A stretch of DNA of 64,000 bases from Tipula vernalis (Eukaryota > Arthropoda > Insecta > Diptera > Tipulidae): the NCBI GenBank assembly GCA_958295665.1, contig OY282560.1, forward strand, positions 143,336,091 through 143,400,090. Direction: 5' to 3'. Under the pieces are notes generated by a model. The model saw nothing but the letters and a program-made list of their open reading frames with translations, made no database searches and was not told the DNA's origin. Of the stretch, positions 11,744 to 25,452 are shown in pieces; within the stretch, counting starts at the first letter, position 1, and the number at the start of each line of letters is the position of its first letter. The position numbers and the translations under genes were made by a program.

Positions 11744-12334
11744 TTATCGAACAATACTTTCAATGTCAAGTAATGCTCGTTTTTCTCGATCACTTTTCCT
11801 GTGATGTTCAAAATCCTCAGTCATAGCTGATTTGTGTTTATTCCAAAGAATCAAAATATCTCCTGGATTTCCATATGCGCAAATAAGAGCAAAAGTAAGT
11901 CTGATTTCGTTTGGCGACTGCAAATTTGCAGCTTCTGTGAAGGCATTATCCCACTCAGTATCATCAGCAAGTAATTTTCTTGCTCTGCAAGCCTCTTTAA
12001 ATAGGCCATATAGCAACACCAATTACAGTTAGTAGACATTCAAAAGATTTTGCTCCTCTCACGTACAGCAAGAGTAGTCTCAAATAAAATTGTTCGGGTT
12101 CTTTCATTCCTACTGTATACATTCTACTAATAACTTTTCTCTTCGCTGTTGTCTGGGTCTTGTCGTTTTCATCTTCGTTAGATGTTCGGGAAGTTCAATA
12201 TTTTCGGTATTATCAAAAGCATCGCCATTATTAACACCTTCCTGATGATTGTCTTGGCTTTCCGCCATCGCCGCAAATTTTTGCGTTATTTTATTTAATT
12301 TAAAACAAGCTAAAATAGTTAGTATCTCTAACAT
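11744..12334 (-). pseudogene. Helitron H2 Rep-helicase linker
   Basis: The open piece at 12,022-11,744 (92 codons) reads YGLFKEACRARKLLADDTEWD. This is the conserved linker of Helitron proteins (family: FKEACxxLGLLxDDxEW). It is preceded near 12,090-12,040 by AKSFECLLTVIGV, in another frame. The segment 12,334-12,110 begins with LACFKLN, matching the family LxAWFKLN block, and then becomes unfamiliar acidic sequence. Frameshifted throughout. Confidence 0.8.
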
Positions 12335-12339
12335 TCACT

Positions 12340-13330
12340 GCCGCTTGCTGTTCTTGACCTTCCAAACACACAACATATTGTTCCTTTGGTAAACGTACTG
12401 CCAAACCTCGCTTCCCGAATTCCACTACGTACACCATTGGACGTACTTTTCTAAATCTCGTCCTTGTCTGACATTTGCCAAAAATGCTTTCAATTTTAAA
12501 TTTAAAACTTTAGCAATAAGATCTGGTCTATTTTCGGATTTAACTACAACCAGGCTTTCAGCAATTTTAATCCATTTGGGATTGCAGGTCATTGTAATAA
12601 AAAGATCTGGTTCCGAAATTTTCTAACTACTGCCATAGTATCTTGGTAACGTTGTTGCATATTTCTTGGACTTCCTGTAAAGAAAGACGGAATAATAATT
12701 GGTGTTCCAACTTTTTAGTGGTCCATTAATCCACTAAATTTTTCAATTCTAAGCTTTCGTTGATTGTTCTGGATGAAATACAATCTACTTGCCTTCGTTT
12801 TTATGTGGGTGTCCACAACAAATTGCTGTGTTAACATTCCAACTCTTAGAAATGGATTAAATTCCTTTCTAATTGCCAATATGTGTGCCTAATTTGGGAC
12901 ATCATGTCCTTTATTCCAATGTGCCATCCGTCTTCTCCATAGGGATAGAGAAGTGGATATATCATCGGATCACATTTTCACACAAGATATTTATGTGTTG
13001 TAGTATCGTTACTATAATCTTTATTATACTGGTTCACCATTGCTGATGTCCTCCGAGCATTCTATCTTATCTGATCCTTTTTTGGATCATTGTGAAAAGA
13101 GAGTGTTACAGGTTGTATTTCAATTTTCTTAGCGGTTAAACCTTTCTCTATTTCTTGCATCATCTTGTATGATTTTGCAAGCTCATTATTTACTGACATA
13201 AAGTCAGACAACTTCTGCATTGTTTGTTTGTCGCACCGTTTGTTACGCTTGTCTCCTATTTTTTAATTGTACGCGTCTACAGAATCAAGCATATGTAGTT
13301 GTGAGTATTTCGGGTTTCCTCCTTCTCTTG
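12340..13330 (-). pseudogene. Helitron H2 N domain and truncated Rep
   Basis: From right to left: SVNNELAKSYKMMQEIEKGL (about 13,190), then CDPMIYPLLYPYGEDGW (12,975-12,925, the N-domain hallmark), then RHTYWQLERN. Next come QQRYQDTMAVVRKF and the Rep-entry block broken across frames near 12,660-12,560. Last is NRPDLIAKVLNLKLKAFLAN (12,530-12,470) and a short FGKRGLAVRLP. After FGKRGL the reading jumps to a block normally found well past the tyrosines. The HUH motif tail and both catalytic tyrosines have therefore been deleted. Confidence 0.82.
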
Positions 13331-13376
13331 AGTGTACGCTTTTAAAGGTCGCATATAATATATTTGGCCAAAGACT

Positions 13377-13577
13377 TTAAAGCAGTAGATCCCACCAGTG
13401 GGAACCAAAAATACAATTTTTTCTTTGATGACCCGTTGGGCATTGATTTTCCGATTCGTTGCAGGAATCGTGCGCCAATAATTTTTTTAAATCATTTGGA
13501 AATCTGTAAGGCTCCAATTTTATTTTGCCTTTATGGCAACAGTATTGGAATTTATGTTTGAGACCCTTCCGCTTCAA
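13377..13577 (-). pseudogene. Helitron H2 N-terminal Cys region
   Basis: A 66-codon open piece containing CCHKGKIKLEPYRFPNDLKK. This is the CCxxGKIxLxP block of Helitron heads, equivalent to 3,700 in H1 and about 26,985 in H3. To the right (to about 13,960) the minus strand reads Lys/Arg/Gln-rich repeats with WQEKEPLSL-like units, probably the basic head of the same protein in shifted frames. Confidence 0.75.
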
Positions 13578-14088
13578 AATTTAAAGATCTACAACCAATG
13601 CACTCTAGAGATATTGGTCCCAGGGTGTGCGGTATAACCATACATGGTTCAGACTTTTCAATACTGGCTGTGTTTCGTTCCGACCGAATAGCACGGGATT
13701 CTACCATTTTTTTTTTGAATTTATTGTACTTTCATTTTACTTTTGTTGATCAGACTCAGCGGCTCTTTTTATGGCCATTACTATTGCTGCTTTTTCACTC
13801 TCAGCCACTGTTTATTGTATAGACTGAGTGGCTCTTTTTCTTGCCATTCCAATTGCCGCTTTTTGTCGTTCGCTTTGTTTTTGCCATTCCGTTTGAGTGG
13901 CCCTTTTTCGATTTATGTACTCTATCTTTAGTAAGGGCCGCGTGTCTCCCTTCTTCAGTCATACCTAGTCTTTTTTAGCAGGCATAATTTTCGTAGATTG
14001 TTGGGTTTGCTCTTATGGACTTTTAGTCTTCAAAAATGCTGGAGGTTTAATCTTTATAAAGACTGTTGGTTTGCTCTACTTTGTTTTA

Positions 14089-15000
<912 letters not shown>

Positions 15001-15014
15001 ATCAGAATTAAATT

Positions 15015-15210
15015 CAAAATGGCGGATGCAAGATGGCGGACCTAAATTTCAAATTCCAGGTTGCGGTTCCAAAATGGTGGACAAATATGTTCTCATAATT
15101 GGCTGATTTTTACAAAATTTTGTAAACGGTAGTTCTTGAGGTGTCGGACAACGAATTTGAGCTCAGGTTTCAAATTCAAGATGGCGGATCGACGATGGCG
15201 GACATTACTT
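15015..15210. repeat. Degenerate interspersed ATGGCGGA repeats
   Basis: The phrase AAATGGCGGA or AAGATGGCGGA occurs repeatedly (near 15,018, 15,032, 15,180 and 15,197), with a variant AAAATGGTGGAC near 15,070. Spacing is irregular. Such runs are common in animal repeats of unknown origin. No protein family is recognised. Confidence 0.6.
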
Positions 15211-15826
15211 ATTTATCATCGAATTTATTCAAATTAACCGGCTTAAAATTCGAATTTCTCGAAATTATTTCGGGAGATGATTTTTAAAACTATAAGGAGT
15301 CAGAAAATGTAAGAAAATACATTTTTTTTTTGAAAATTCTAGACCGAAATAGTCCCTCAACAAAATTCAAAATAACTTTAATTATAGATAGATTATTGGA
15401 ATATCGATTATTCTTAAATCTCTGCATTTACTAGTTTTGGTGTTACCTTACTTGTTAAGGCTTTCCCCTATCCACCACCTGGGGAGGCGCTCGATGCGGG
15501 ACTAGTAAACCCGACACGAGTCTGTCTTCGTCTATGTCGATTCTGTCTGTCTGTCGATCTATCTACAAGGTGTAGCTTATCTAGGTCAATTTCGTCTTTC
15601 TGTCCATCTGTCTGTAGTATGATTGTTTTTGTGTTTTTAAATTTTAATAAAACTTTACAATGAATTACTTCTTTGATTCTGGTGACCAGTGATTTGCATT
15701 TTCTTTCGTATCATTAGACAATTTTTTTAATCAAAACTATTCCATTTTTCTGTACGATAAAACCGTGGTTTTTCGAAATCTCAGGAACACTCTCGCAATT
15801 AAGATATCTTCGATTCAATTTTCGCT
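15211..15826. other. Non-coding stretch with TCTGTCTG-rich patch
   Basis: Contains a locally GC-richer patch (15,470-15,540) and a degenerate TCTGTCTGTC / TCTATCTAC / CCATCTGTCTG run at 15,527-15,615. No ORF. It lies just downstream of the broken gene on the minus strand. Confidence 0.4.
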
Positions 15827-17125
<1,299 letters not shown>

Positions 17126-17489
17126 ACTCTTGGTTTTATCGAATGAGCCTGTAGGATGTCATAAACAAAAAGGAACAATATTAATTTAATGTTAATGTAA
17201 TTTAATGTCAGGTCGTTTACCATTCGTTACATGACGGCACGGAAATCTTTACGAACACAACAACAACATTAGTTTTCTGCAAAATATTGGCAATCACAAT
17301 AGATGGAAATTAAAATACAATGTGAGTGATTAAATAAACGTGAGCCCGAATGTGCGGACTAACTAACACACATACGATTTTAGTATATGATATGCATTCA
17401 CCATTTTCTATGATTTTTTATAGGTTTCATCCACTTTATTTTTTTTTTTTTGGTTACCCGGGTGTTGAGAAAAATAATACTCTACTACT

Positions 17490-17890
17490 CGGGTACTCGG
17501 CTACTCTAATTGCAATAATATAATCACTAAAGCATAACAACTTTCATCAGTCATTATGATAAATGGCTTTTCCGGATTTATTTGGTGTAAAATGACGGCA
17601 TCAGTCAGTCACTCCAAACGAACTGTGTATTTTCTTCGACAAACAGGTTAGTGGACGGGCCACATCAGAAAAATAGTTGATAAATTTGCAATACCACGGA
17701 TAGATTTGTAAAAAGATATTACGCAGACACCTTGTTTGGGTAGGGCTATAGCGGAGTTCAAGGTCGTGTAAATGTTGGTCGAAACCATCGAAAACTAAAA
17801 TTACATCATCGAGATATGCCGGAATGGTAACGTTCGGCAATCTAACTCGAAATCGATCGATGAGTCGTTAGAATTTCGCCGTTGGTAATA
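17490..17890 (-). pseudogene. Ty3/gypsy pol remnant: RT palm and RNase H start
   Basis: Right to left: RLIDRFRVRLPNVTIPAYLDDVILVF carries the YLDD reverse-transcriptase active site (about 17,865-17,785). QHLHDLELRYSPTQ follows, then SDVARPLTCLSKK from the RT-RNase H connection. KPFIIMTDESCYALVIILLQ (about 17,565-17,505) is the start of RNase H, with its TDxS motif. Between HDLEL and the connection the sequence is shorter than the family norm, indicating a deletion. Stops and a frame change occur. No LTR or integrase is attached. Confidence 0.78.
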
Positions 17891-18777
17891 TTCTCAATGT
17901 ATTATTGCTTTGGTAAATTAACAATATTGAATTATGTTGGACAATTACCAGTTACTTCATTTTCGAAGCATTATTAAGAGGTAGATTTTTGAAGATGGTC
18001 CTGCTGACAACTAAAGAGCGTCTGGACCTATGTAAGAGTGTCATCCTGTCATCGTGCGAACCACGATACATTTACTATGATTCTTAAAGTTAGTTTTGGG
18101 TTCAAAACGCCGGTCGTGTTCAAATTCAAATACCATACTGAGTTGAAACACAAAGGAAGCTTGATTTTCTGAATTGTTTATTTTTTGTTTATTAAGTCTA
18201 CCCTACCTTAGGTGACTTTTTGTGGTGCCTAATTTATATTAGGTTTAAAGTTGGTCTTGAACGTCTCTGTACCAAACTACATTTAAATTGGTTACGGTCT
18301 ACAATACATAAAAGATATAACAAAAATAGGAATTTTAGAAATCGATAGTTCAACTTAACATTAATAAAAATGAAAAACGTTAAAAATTAAACTCAATTTA
18401 CTTCATCTTTAGTGTTTAAAACTTTTAGGTTTAAGTTAACTTTATTTCTCACTTTAAATTAAGATCAACAAATTATTATTAAATCTTCACATCCAGAAAT
18501 CATGTATATACAAATGTACTGAAAAATTGACAAAAAAAAATTTTCTTCTATATACTTTCAAATTAACTTTTTAAACTATTTCCAGCATAATAGATAAGAA
18601 CGAAAAAAAACGAAATTTACTAAGAAAATAAAAACAGTAGAAAATTAATTTTCCTTTGAAATATAATAAATGAAAATAAAAGATTTCTTAATTAGAAAAA
18701 TTACCTTAACTTAATTTCTTACACGCACATATACAAATATTTCTACTTCACTGAATTCAAAAATAATAATGTTTTTA

Positions 18778-18813
<36 letters not shown>

Positions 18814-19983
18814 ATAAGATGATAATTAAATGAAACTTATTTTTTTGTTTCTTGCTAATATATTTAATTTTTATTTAATTTTCAATAATTTATCTACTTC
18901 ATGGAATATCCCAACCATTAACATCCTTAAGGTGAGTAATAATGAAGTTCAGCAACACAAAAAAAGGTGAAACAAATTTATATTTATCATCTAACCTTAC
19001 TTTCCACTCTGCGTATGTATAGCGTACGTAGATAAGGATATTTTCGGAACATTCTAGTAGATTGTGTATAAATAATTTCGTAATGTGCTTGTCTACTCTA
19101 CTTATGTAAGACCGAAAACTTTTACTCCTCAACTTAAGACATATTTAATCAATTTATTTTCGTTTCATTTTGTATTTTCCTCTTTATTGTACTAAATATG
19201 TAAGTATATACGAGTTTATGAGATGGTGCAGAATGGATATCCAGAGACCAATTTGTATATTTCCCTTTTTTTTTCTTTTGTGTCTACTTATTATTATAAT
19301 TATTACAGTTTTACACTCATTCGTACACTAATTTATACCAAATTGTGTTAATATTTTAACAACATTATAAAAAGCACATCTAAGATAACTAACACCAAAA
19401 TAAAAGTTTGGTTAGAAGGTGAAATAAATTACCTTCAATTTTAAGTCTATTTTATTTATATACATATGTATGTATGTACAACACACGTATATGTGCACAC
19501 ATAACAAACCTTTATAAAGTAGGTTTTGGTTTCTTGGGTAAACTGTTCTGTTCATTCGTTTATCGTGTTTTATATAGTAAAACATTAATTATATCATTAG
19601 AATGAAAATAATAGAAATTTATTTCGTTTTTTGTTGGGTGTTTGTGAAATAATGTTACAAAACATAAAAATTACATAAGAACCAACCATGAATCTTTAGG
19701 AATAAACCTAATAAAATTGTGGTTACTACTTTAATTTAAATTAAGACTTTTCTCCCATTCATGAATGGAAAATATTTAAAATAAACGTTAGAAGGAAATT
19801 GTTTATAAGTATAAGCATTATACAATGCGGAGAGAATTGTACAGGTGTTTAAGCCTAAAACGTGATATTTAATTGGAAAATTCATTGTGGTACCGAGAAT
19901 TACGTAAAATTTGATTTGAGTGTGATTTTTTTTATTTTTTTTGAATTTTTTGAACAAAAGCATTGGATAATTGGGTCCCGGTC
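17891..19983. other. AT-rich non-coding stretch
   Basis: About 2.1 kb without a recognised gene. It contains the (AC)n run at 18,782-18,808 and short ATGTATGTA-type alternations near 19,465. Open frames here are short and compositionally simple. Confidence 0.4.
18782..18808. repeat. (AC)n microsatellite
   Basis: About 13 AC units, then a TACACATA tail. Confidence 0.95.
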
Positions 19984-20108
19984 GATATAAAATATTTCAT
20001 TACGGAATATGAAACACGGCATATTTCATAACGGCGTATGGTACACTGCGGCATGTGGTACAATGCGTCATATTTCAAAACGACATATGGTACACTACGG
20101 CATAAGGT
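19984..20108. repeat. Degenerate ~20-bp tandem repeat, copy 2
   Basis: Six or so diverged units alternate CATATTTCATAACGG-like and GTATGGTACACTGCGG-like blocks. The first block repeats ATATTTCATTACGGAATATG found at 7,264. No coding role seen. Confidence 0.7.
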
Positions 20109-20504
20109 ACAACAAAAATTAAAAATAAAATCTAGATTTACGCCCAATACGTCTTTCAAAATTTGTTCCATGTACACATATTTGCAAATAATTTTATTTA
20201 ATAGAAATAACTTGTAAACGTTACGAAAGAACGACACAGCTAAAGGGCTAATTCACGTATTTTTAGTTTTAAAATTAGATTTACATACTTTCAAGTTTTA
20301 TTGTGGCAATCAGAATATAAATTATATTTTATTTATCACTTGATAATTGATTTTCTATTTAATTTCTATTTAATGTGTACACTCGATATTCAAATTTAGA
20401 CTGATTAATATTTATTTTCACAAGTCATGGATAATTTTCTCGTTAAAATACATGGATATATTTTATTTACAATATAAGTATAATGCGTATGAAATGTTAA
20501 TACA
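20109..20504. other. Non-coding stretch downstream of gypsy remnant
   Basis: AT-rich, no ORF. On the minus strand it lies just 3' of the gypsy pol C-terminus, where a 3' LTR would be expected, but no LTR ends or match to the 463-bp LTR family could be recognised. Confidence 0.4.
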
Positions 20505-21565
20505 TTACACTCCTCCCTTCTTAGATTGAAAATACTTCACAGGACTTAAAGCCTGAATTCTGGCAGATCGACGCATCGGTGAATCATCTGGAGCTTCGGA
20601 TATAGAAGGTTGCGGTATTGTGGGTAGATTTGTTGGTGTTGCATTATACTCTAATGGTTGTTGTTGCACGTCAGATAGTGGTCTCAACTGATCGAGATGG
20701 CGACGCTGAAGTGCGCCGGATCCAATTTGTACGGTGTAAGACACTGGACCAGTGGCAGATTCAATAGTAGCTGGAACCCATTTCTCGTCACTAGAGTAGT
20801 TCCGAGCCCAAACGGTGTCGTCAGTTTTAAACGACTTAGTTGATTTACTGTTTGGTTTTCCCTCGATTGAACGAATTGGAATAGCATCGGAATGTAGTTT
20901 ATCGAAGTACGTTGCGATTTTCCGGTTAAACAGTAATTGAGCGGGTGACTTTCTAGTGATTTGCGATGGCGTCGTTAGAGAGAAAATTTTTTGAATTCCT
21001 CAAATGACCTTTGATGGGCCCTACTCCAATTTCACTTTGAATCTTTCTCTAGAAGACGCTGTAGCGGCTCAGCAACGGTAGCTTTTCCTGCTAAAAAAAC
21101 ATGATTAAAATTAAGAAGTCCTAAAAAAGCTTGCAGTTGCTTTTTGTCTTGAGGTGCCGGAATGTTGGTGATAGCTGTTATTTTTTCCACTGTATAGGGC
21201 GAATTCAATTGGAATCTATGCGAAAACCCATTAAATTTACTGAGGAGACATACAATTTGCGTTTATCATGCCTCAATCGAAGACCAGATTCCAGATTCCA
21301 ATATTCCAAACTGTAAACGTTTTACTTTGAATGCCCCTTTATGAGTGATGATTGTTTGAATCAATGCCGAAGTATCATCCACTGACAACTGCTGGTACGT
21401 TTGAGCTAAATCAAGCTTTGAAAAATATTTTCCCGGTGTTAAAGTTGCCAATAAGTCCTTTGTCGACGGAATTTGGAAAGAATGTGAGCTTAATGCTTGA
21501 TTAACTGTTGATTTGTAGTCGCTACATATACGGATTGATCCATTCGATTGTATCGGTTTGAATAT
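20505..21565 (-). pseudogene. Ty3/gypsy pol remnant with two internal deletions
   Basis: Right to left: NGSIRICSDYKSTVNQAL, then LLATLTPGKYFSKLDLAQTY (fingers and first RT Asp, about 21,560-21,380), then a shift to LMGFRIDSN. The YxDD palm is gone. The connection block follows (QLQAFLGLLNFN, FEEFKK near 21,010), joined directly to the integrase C-terminus (TRKSPAQLLFNRKIATYFDK, 20,960-20,900). The last part is GPVSYTVQIGSGALQRRHLDQL (about 20,745-20,690) and an acidic, Pro-rich tail ending at the stop at 20,505. RNase H, the integrase core and the palm are deleted. The minus-oriented LTR and leader at 22,520-21,725 could be its 5' end. Confidence 0.82.
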
Positions 21566-21724
21566 TTAATTGTAGACGTACAGACACATTTGACCCATTA
21601 TCCATTTTTAATAATTCCTCTTGGCCATTATGTCGCATTGTGTTATGATTACATGCGTTATTTGAAATTGATTCTTAATGATAACCCCACTTACGATGCC
21701 GTTATGATAACCATTAGCATTTTC

Positions 21725-22028
21725 ATGGCGGTCGTATTAAATGAAGAAATCAATTCGTTTGTCTCATAAACATGCACTTTCATTATTAATAAATTAAGTA
21801 TAATTTGTGTATATATAAATTATCACAGTAGGCATATGATTATAAATCAATATTTAGACACAAATGTCAAAGTATGGTTTATTTTTATAAAACCAGATGG
21901 TTCTTATCTATTTAAGAAATAATATGCATAAGAAGATTTAAAAATTTATTTTAGTAAATATACAAACCAAAATAAGTGATTTACCCCAAGAATCGAACCA
22001 TAATAAGGTATTTGCTCTCAAATAGTAA
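21725..22028 (-). repeat. Retrotransposon leader, copy A
   Basis: About 300 bp next to the LTR end, repeated in the opposite orientation at 45,018-45,325. It includes GGTTCGATTC, which resembles a tRNA T-arm or pol III B box. It ends in a conserved ATG with codons reading MKVHVYETNELISSFNTTAM. The two copies differ mostly by substitutions and then diverge abruptly after ATGAAAATG. I infer the 5' leader and gag start of the LTR element. Confidence 0.65.
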
Positions 22029-22520
22029 TGTTACGTTTCTGCCTTGTCAATCAAGGTACGTATCACTGGATTGTGAATAAAACAAAATCAATTCAATTTA
22101 TCACCAACGAATTTATTTATGTCACACAAAAATTATTACAACAGTAATTATTAACGATTATTCACAAAATCAATATAAATTATTCTCAAATTTTACTGTA
22201 CACTTATAATTTTTATTTCCACTCTAACACTTTTTAAATCACTTTTTAATTCCTTTTTAGTCTTTACATTGTCGCTTACCAAATTATACTAGTAATCTTA
22301 CAAGTTTACACTATCGCGTTCCAAATACTAATAATCCAATTCGACTTCATTCGCCTTTTTATATACACAAACCAAACTTCTAGAAAGCTCATGACTTTTC
22401 CAGTTAGAATAGCGCAGAACATTTAGAACAATGTTATCATTGAAAATTCCATTTTAGTACAGTTAAACATTGAGCCATTAATTTAACTTATTCTATTATA
22501 CACTAGGTGTCACCGTCATA
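22029..22520 (-). mobile_element. LTR (minus orientation), left arm of head-to-head pair A
   Basis: Reverse complement of the 463-bp LTR family (standard TGTGACGGTGACACC...AACGTAACA; here the start has decayed to TATGACGG). It contains a TATATAAAAAGG-type TATA box on the minus strand near 22,360. Its tail joins the leader at 21,725-22,028. Together with 22,563-23,019 it forms a near-palindrome of about 990 bp. Confidence 0.85.
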
Positions 22521-22562
22521 GTAAGATATTGTGACGTTTACACCTAGTATTTAATAGAATAA
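22521..22562 (+). repeat. Spacer between head-to-head LTRs containing an LTR head fragment
   Basis: After TAGTAAGATAT comes TGTGACGTTTACACCTAG and TATTTAATAGAATAA, a diverged copy of the first ~33 bp of the LTR. It abuts the full LTR that starts at 22,563. The same arrangement is present at 44,561-44,602 in inverted orientation. Confidence 0.75.
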
Positions 22563-23019
22563 TGTAACGGTGACACCTAGTGTGTAACAGAGAATAAGTT
22601 AAATTAATAGCTCAATGTTTAACTGTACTAAAATGGAATTTTTCATGATAAAATTGTTCTAAATGCTTCTACTCTATTCTAACTGGAAAATTCCTGAGCT
22701 GTTTAGAAGTTTGGTTTGTGTATATAAAAAGGCGAACGAAGTCGAATTGGATTATTAGTATTTGGAAAGCGATAGTGTAAAGATTAAAAAGGAATTAAAA
22801 AGTGATTTAATAAGTGTTGCAGTGCGAAATAAAAATTATAAGTGTACAGAAAAATTGTGTGAAAATTATATAATTTGATTTTGTGAACTATCGTTAATAA
22901 ATAGTGTTGTTATAATTTTTGTGTGACATAAATAAATTTGTTGGTGATAAATTGAATTTATTTTGTTTTATTCACAATCCAGTGATACGAACCTTGATTG
23001 ACAAGGCAAAAACGTAACA
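22563..23019 (+). mobile_element. LTR (plus orientation), right arm of head-to-head pair A
   Basis: Starts TGTAACGGTGACACC and ends AACGTAACA. It carries TATATAAAAAGG near 22,720. The right flank begins ATAT. The matching left flank is read as ATAT in the sister copy (complement at 44,561) and ATAA here, so a 4-bp ATAT target duplication is likely. This arm therefore looks like a solo LTR inserted into an older LTR head. Confidence 0.85.
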
Positions 23020-24992
23020 ATATTTTTTAGCCAAGATTCAATCCATAACGTAGTTTACCTTTAATTTCGCTTTTTAAAAAATTTAGTTTTCAAATGGTAT
23101 GCTTTACTACTTTCGTTTTTGAGGTCTTGACTTTTTTTATTTATTCGTTGCTTAATCAAATGTTGTTTCGTGTTTAGAAGTCTAAGGGATTGGTACCTTT
23201 TATGTATGGCTTGTTTTAAACCAATAGTACTTTGCCAGAATTATTGATCATTTTAATTTAAATACATCCGAACTTCAAAACAATTTAAAAGGTTTGACTT
23301 TTCATTTTTCTTCTTCAAAATACAACAAAACAACAATGATATATGTACACCAAAATTTTAATTTCCATTTAAACTCCAATTAGCTTACGTGATTTCCAGC
23401 ACTATTATAATGAACCTCGAGGTAACAAATTATTTTCGGAATTAGCAAATTACTAAAAAGAAGTATTTACAAACAATTACAGCTGAAGAATTCCCTCAAA
23501 AAGCACAACCGGTTAATTAGAGCAAAAAAAAATTTGAAATACTCTTACCATTTCTAAATGTACCAAATTCAAAATTCTATCTCGAAAATCGCCCTAACTG
23601 AAAGCCACAAACAATAATGTAGCATATTTCGAACAATAGCATGATTGTAGCAACAAACAAATATCTCTTTCCCAAATCATAAGCCATTCTCATTAATAAT
23701 AATTACAATTTCATGCTGACAGTTATTTAATTTAATTTTATTTTACTTTTTTTTTTTTTTTTTTGTTTAATTTTAATAATAATAACATTATTATTATTAT
23801 TTTTTATAGTTTTAATGAAAGGAATTTTCAAGATTGTTTCTATAAATTTTCCTCTTGTTTTTCTAAACAACAAAAAGATATTTTTTTTGTTCCATTTTAT
23901 TATTTTTTGTTAAATAAAATTTTTTTTTATATTTTTAATTTGAATAAAAACAAAAATACCAAAAAAAAAAAGTTTTTCAATTAAAAACATGAAACTTTTG
24001 AAAGCTTAAAGTTTTTTTTTTTAATATAATAAAAAAAACACATTCTTTGTAGTTGACAATAATTTGATTTTTCTTATTTTTTATGATATTTTTTGTGGTT
24101 TTGTTTGGGTACATCTACTTAAATTTACTGTACGTTCTATTTGTTTTGTTTGTTGTTAGCCCGTATACGAAATTTACAAGAAAGTGTAATTAAGATAATT
24201 GTTAAAGATATACACTATGCTATTTTTAAAGTAATTATATTCTATGGTTATTTTTATTATTTTAATAATACTGAACAAAAATATATATTATTTTTAAATA
24301 CTATTGTTTGTTTTTTTAGGGGTTTAATGTTTGCTAGTTTATATTAAAAATAATACGTTGGATTACGGAGTTTTGTCATTTTTAAACTTTATATAACGGA
24401 TCGAAATGACATAGCAACGTTACGAAAATCGGTTGTTAGGTTTAATGTTTAAATAAAATGTATGTTTATTTTACAATATAGAATTTACCTTCTCAGAATT
24501 TTGAAGAGTTTATCAAAGAAAAAATTCAAATCCAAGGATGAAATGTAAACATGCCATTTTATTTTTAATAAAGCGAATATGCCTTTGTCTACCTAAAAAG
24601 GACTTGTTTTAATCTAGGTAAATTAGCATTTCAAATATTACTTTGAAAAATTTTCAAGTGGGTCCCGTCTTGTCTAGACAATACCACTTAAAATGTTTTG
24701 TTTATGCTCTCTCTAACAAATACGTTAATACTCTTTTAGAAAAACACTATGATTTATCTTTTCAAAGTTGACCTTTACGTTTGTCAATAAAAAAAAAAAA
24801 AAACGAATTTTGCGAAAGTTTTATTTATTATGTATGCTTCAAAAACACAATGTCGTATGAAAAATTAAGGGACTTCATAAACAAAATATTCGCTACTACC
24901 TTTTGACATAGCTTAACCTACCTTTAAAACCATGTTATATTTATTTTTTTAAATTTTAAACTTTTTATAAAATTGTGTTTTATGTATGGTTA
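23020..24992. other. AT-rich non-coding stretch
   Basis: About 2 kb with many homopolymer runs (T-runs near 23,747 and 23,881; A-runs near 23,961 and 24,788). No recognisable protein or element end before the Helitron H3 start. Confidence 0.4.
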
Positions 24993-25452
24993 TCTATATC
25001 TATATCTATTATAAAGTTGATAGTTTGTATGTAAGTGAGCGCAAATCTCAAAACTACTGGATAAATTTTCACCAAATTTTCACCGTTGGCTTCATTTTAG
25101 CTTCGGGATGGTTTTAGACTATTGATCAGGCTTTTTTAGGAGCGAGTTAAGCAATCAGCAAAAATGAGTTTTTCTTAGCGTTCTACGCATCACTTTATTT
25201 TATTTTATTGTTGGTTTGTACATTTTATAAAGTTTATTGTGTTGGCTTTTGACTTATTTTTTTATGAATGAAATACATCGTGAATTGAAAATATGTTGCT
25301 ATAATTTGCATTTTCAATAGTTTTACTATATAGTATACTATTTGAAAATCGTAGAAGAAAATTTGTTTCAATTTTCAGTAAGAACGAGAAAAGAAAATCA
25401 TTTTATTTTAGAAACTAGTACAATCAAACAATTAAAATATGTAAGTCTATAG

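Larger units (their letters stand above)
10670..13960 (-). mobile_element. Helitron H2, decayed
   Basis: A second rolling-circle transposon in the same orientation as H1. From right to left it has the Arg/Lys-rich head (about 13,960-13,600), Cys head (13,577-13,377), N domain (13,300-12,840), truncated Rep (12,680-12,340), linker (12,110-11,744) and helicase (11,743-10,827). A possible 3' terminus is minus-strand CTAG at 10,673-10,670 followed by T, preceded by GTGTACACGGGCAC. It obeys the CTRR/T rule, but I found no convincing 3' hairpin. The 5' end is not defined; a (TA)n tract begins at 14,092. Confidence 0.85.

Noticed and set aside
18915..18935. Second recursive splice site at AAG|GTGAGT
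   Set aside because: The upstream sequence lacks a pyrimidine tract and the 3' splice site is AAG, so it does not meet the consensus.
21548..21769. + strand open frame of 73 codons between gypsy remnant and leader
   Set aside because: No recognisable motifs, and part of it is antisense to the conserved gag-like start found in both leader copies.
21990..22010. GGTTCGATTC as a tRNA gene
   Set aside because: Only a B-box-like word is present; no A box or acceptor pairing at the right distance in either copy (also 45,052).
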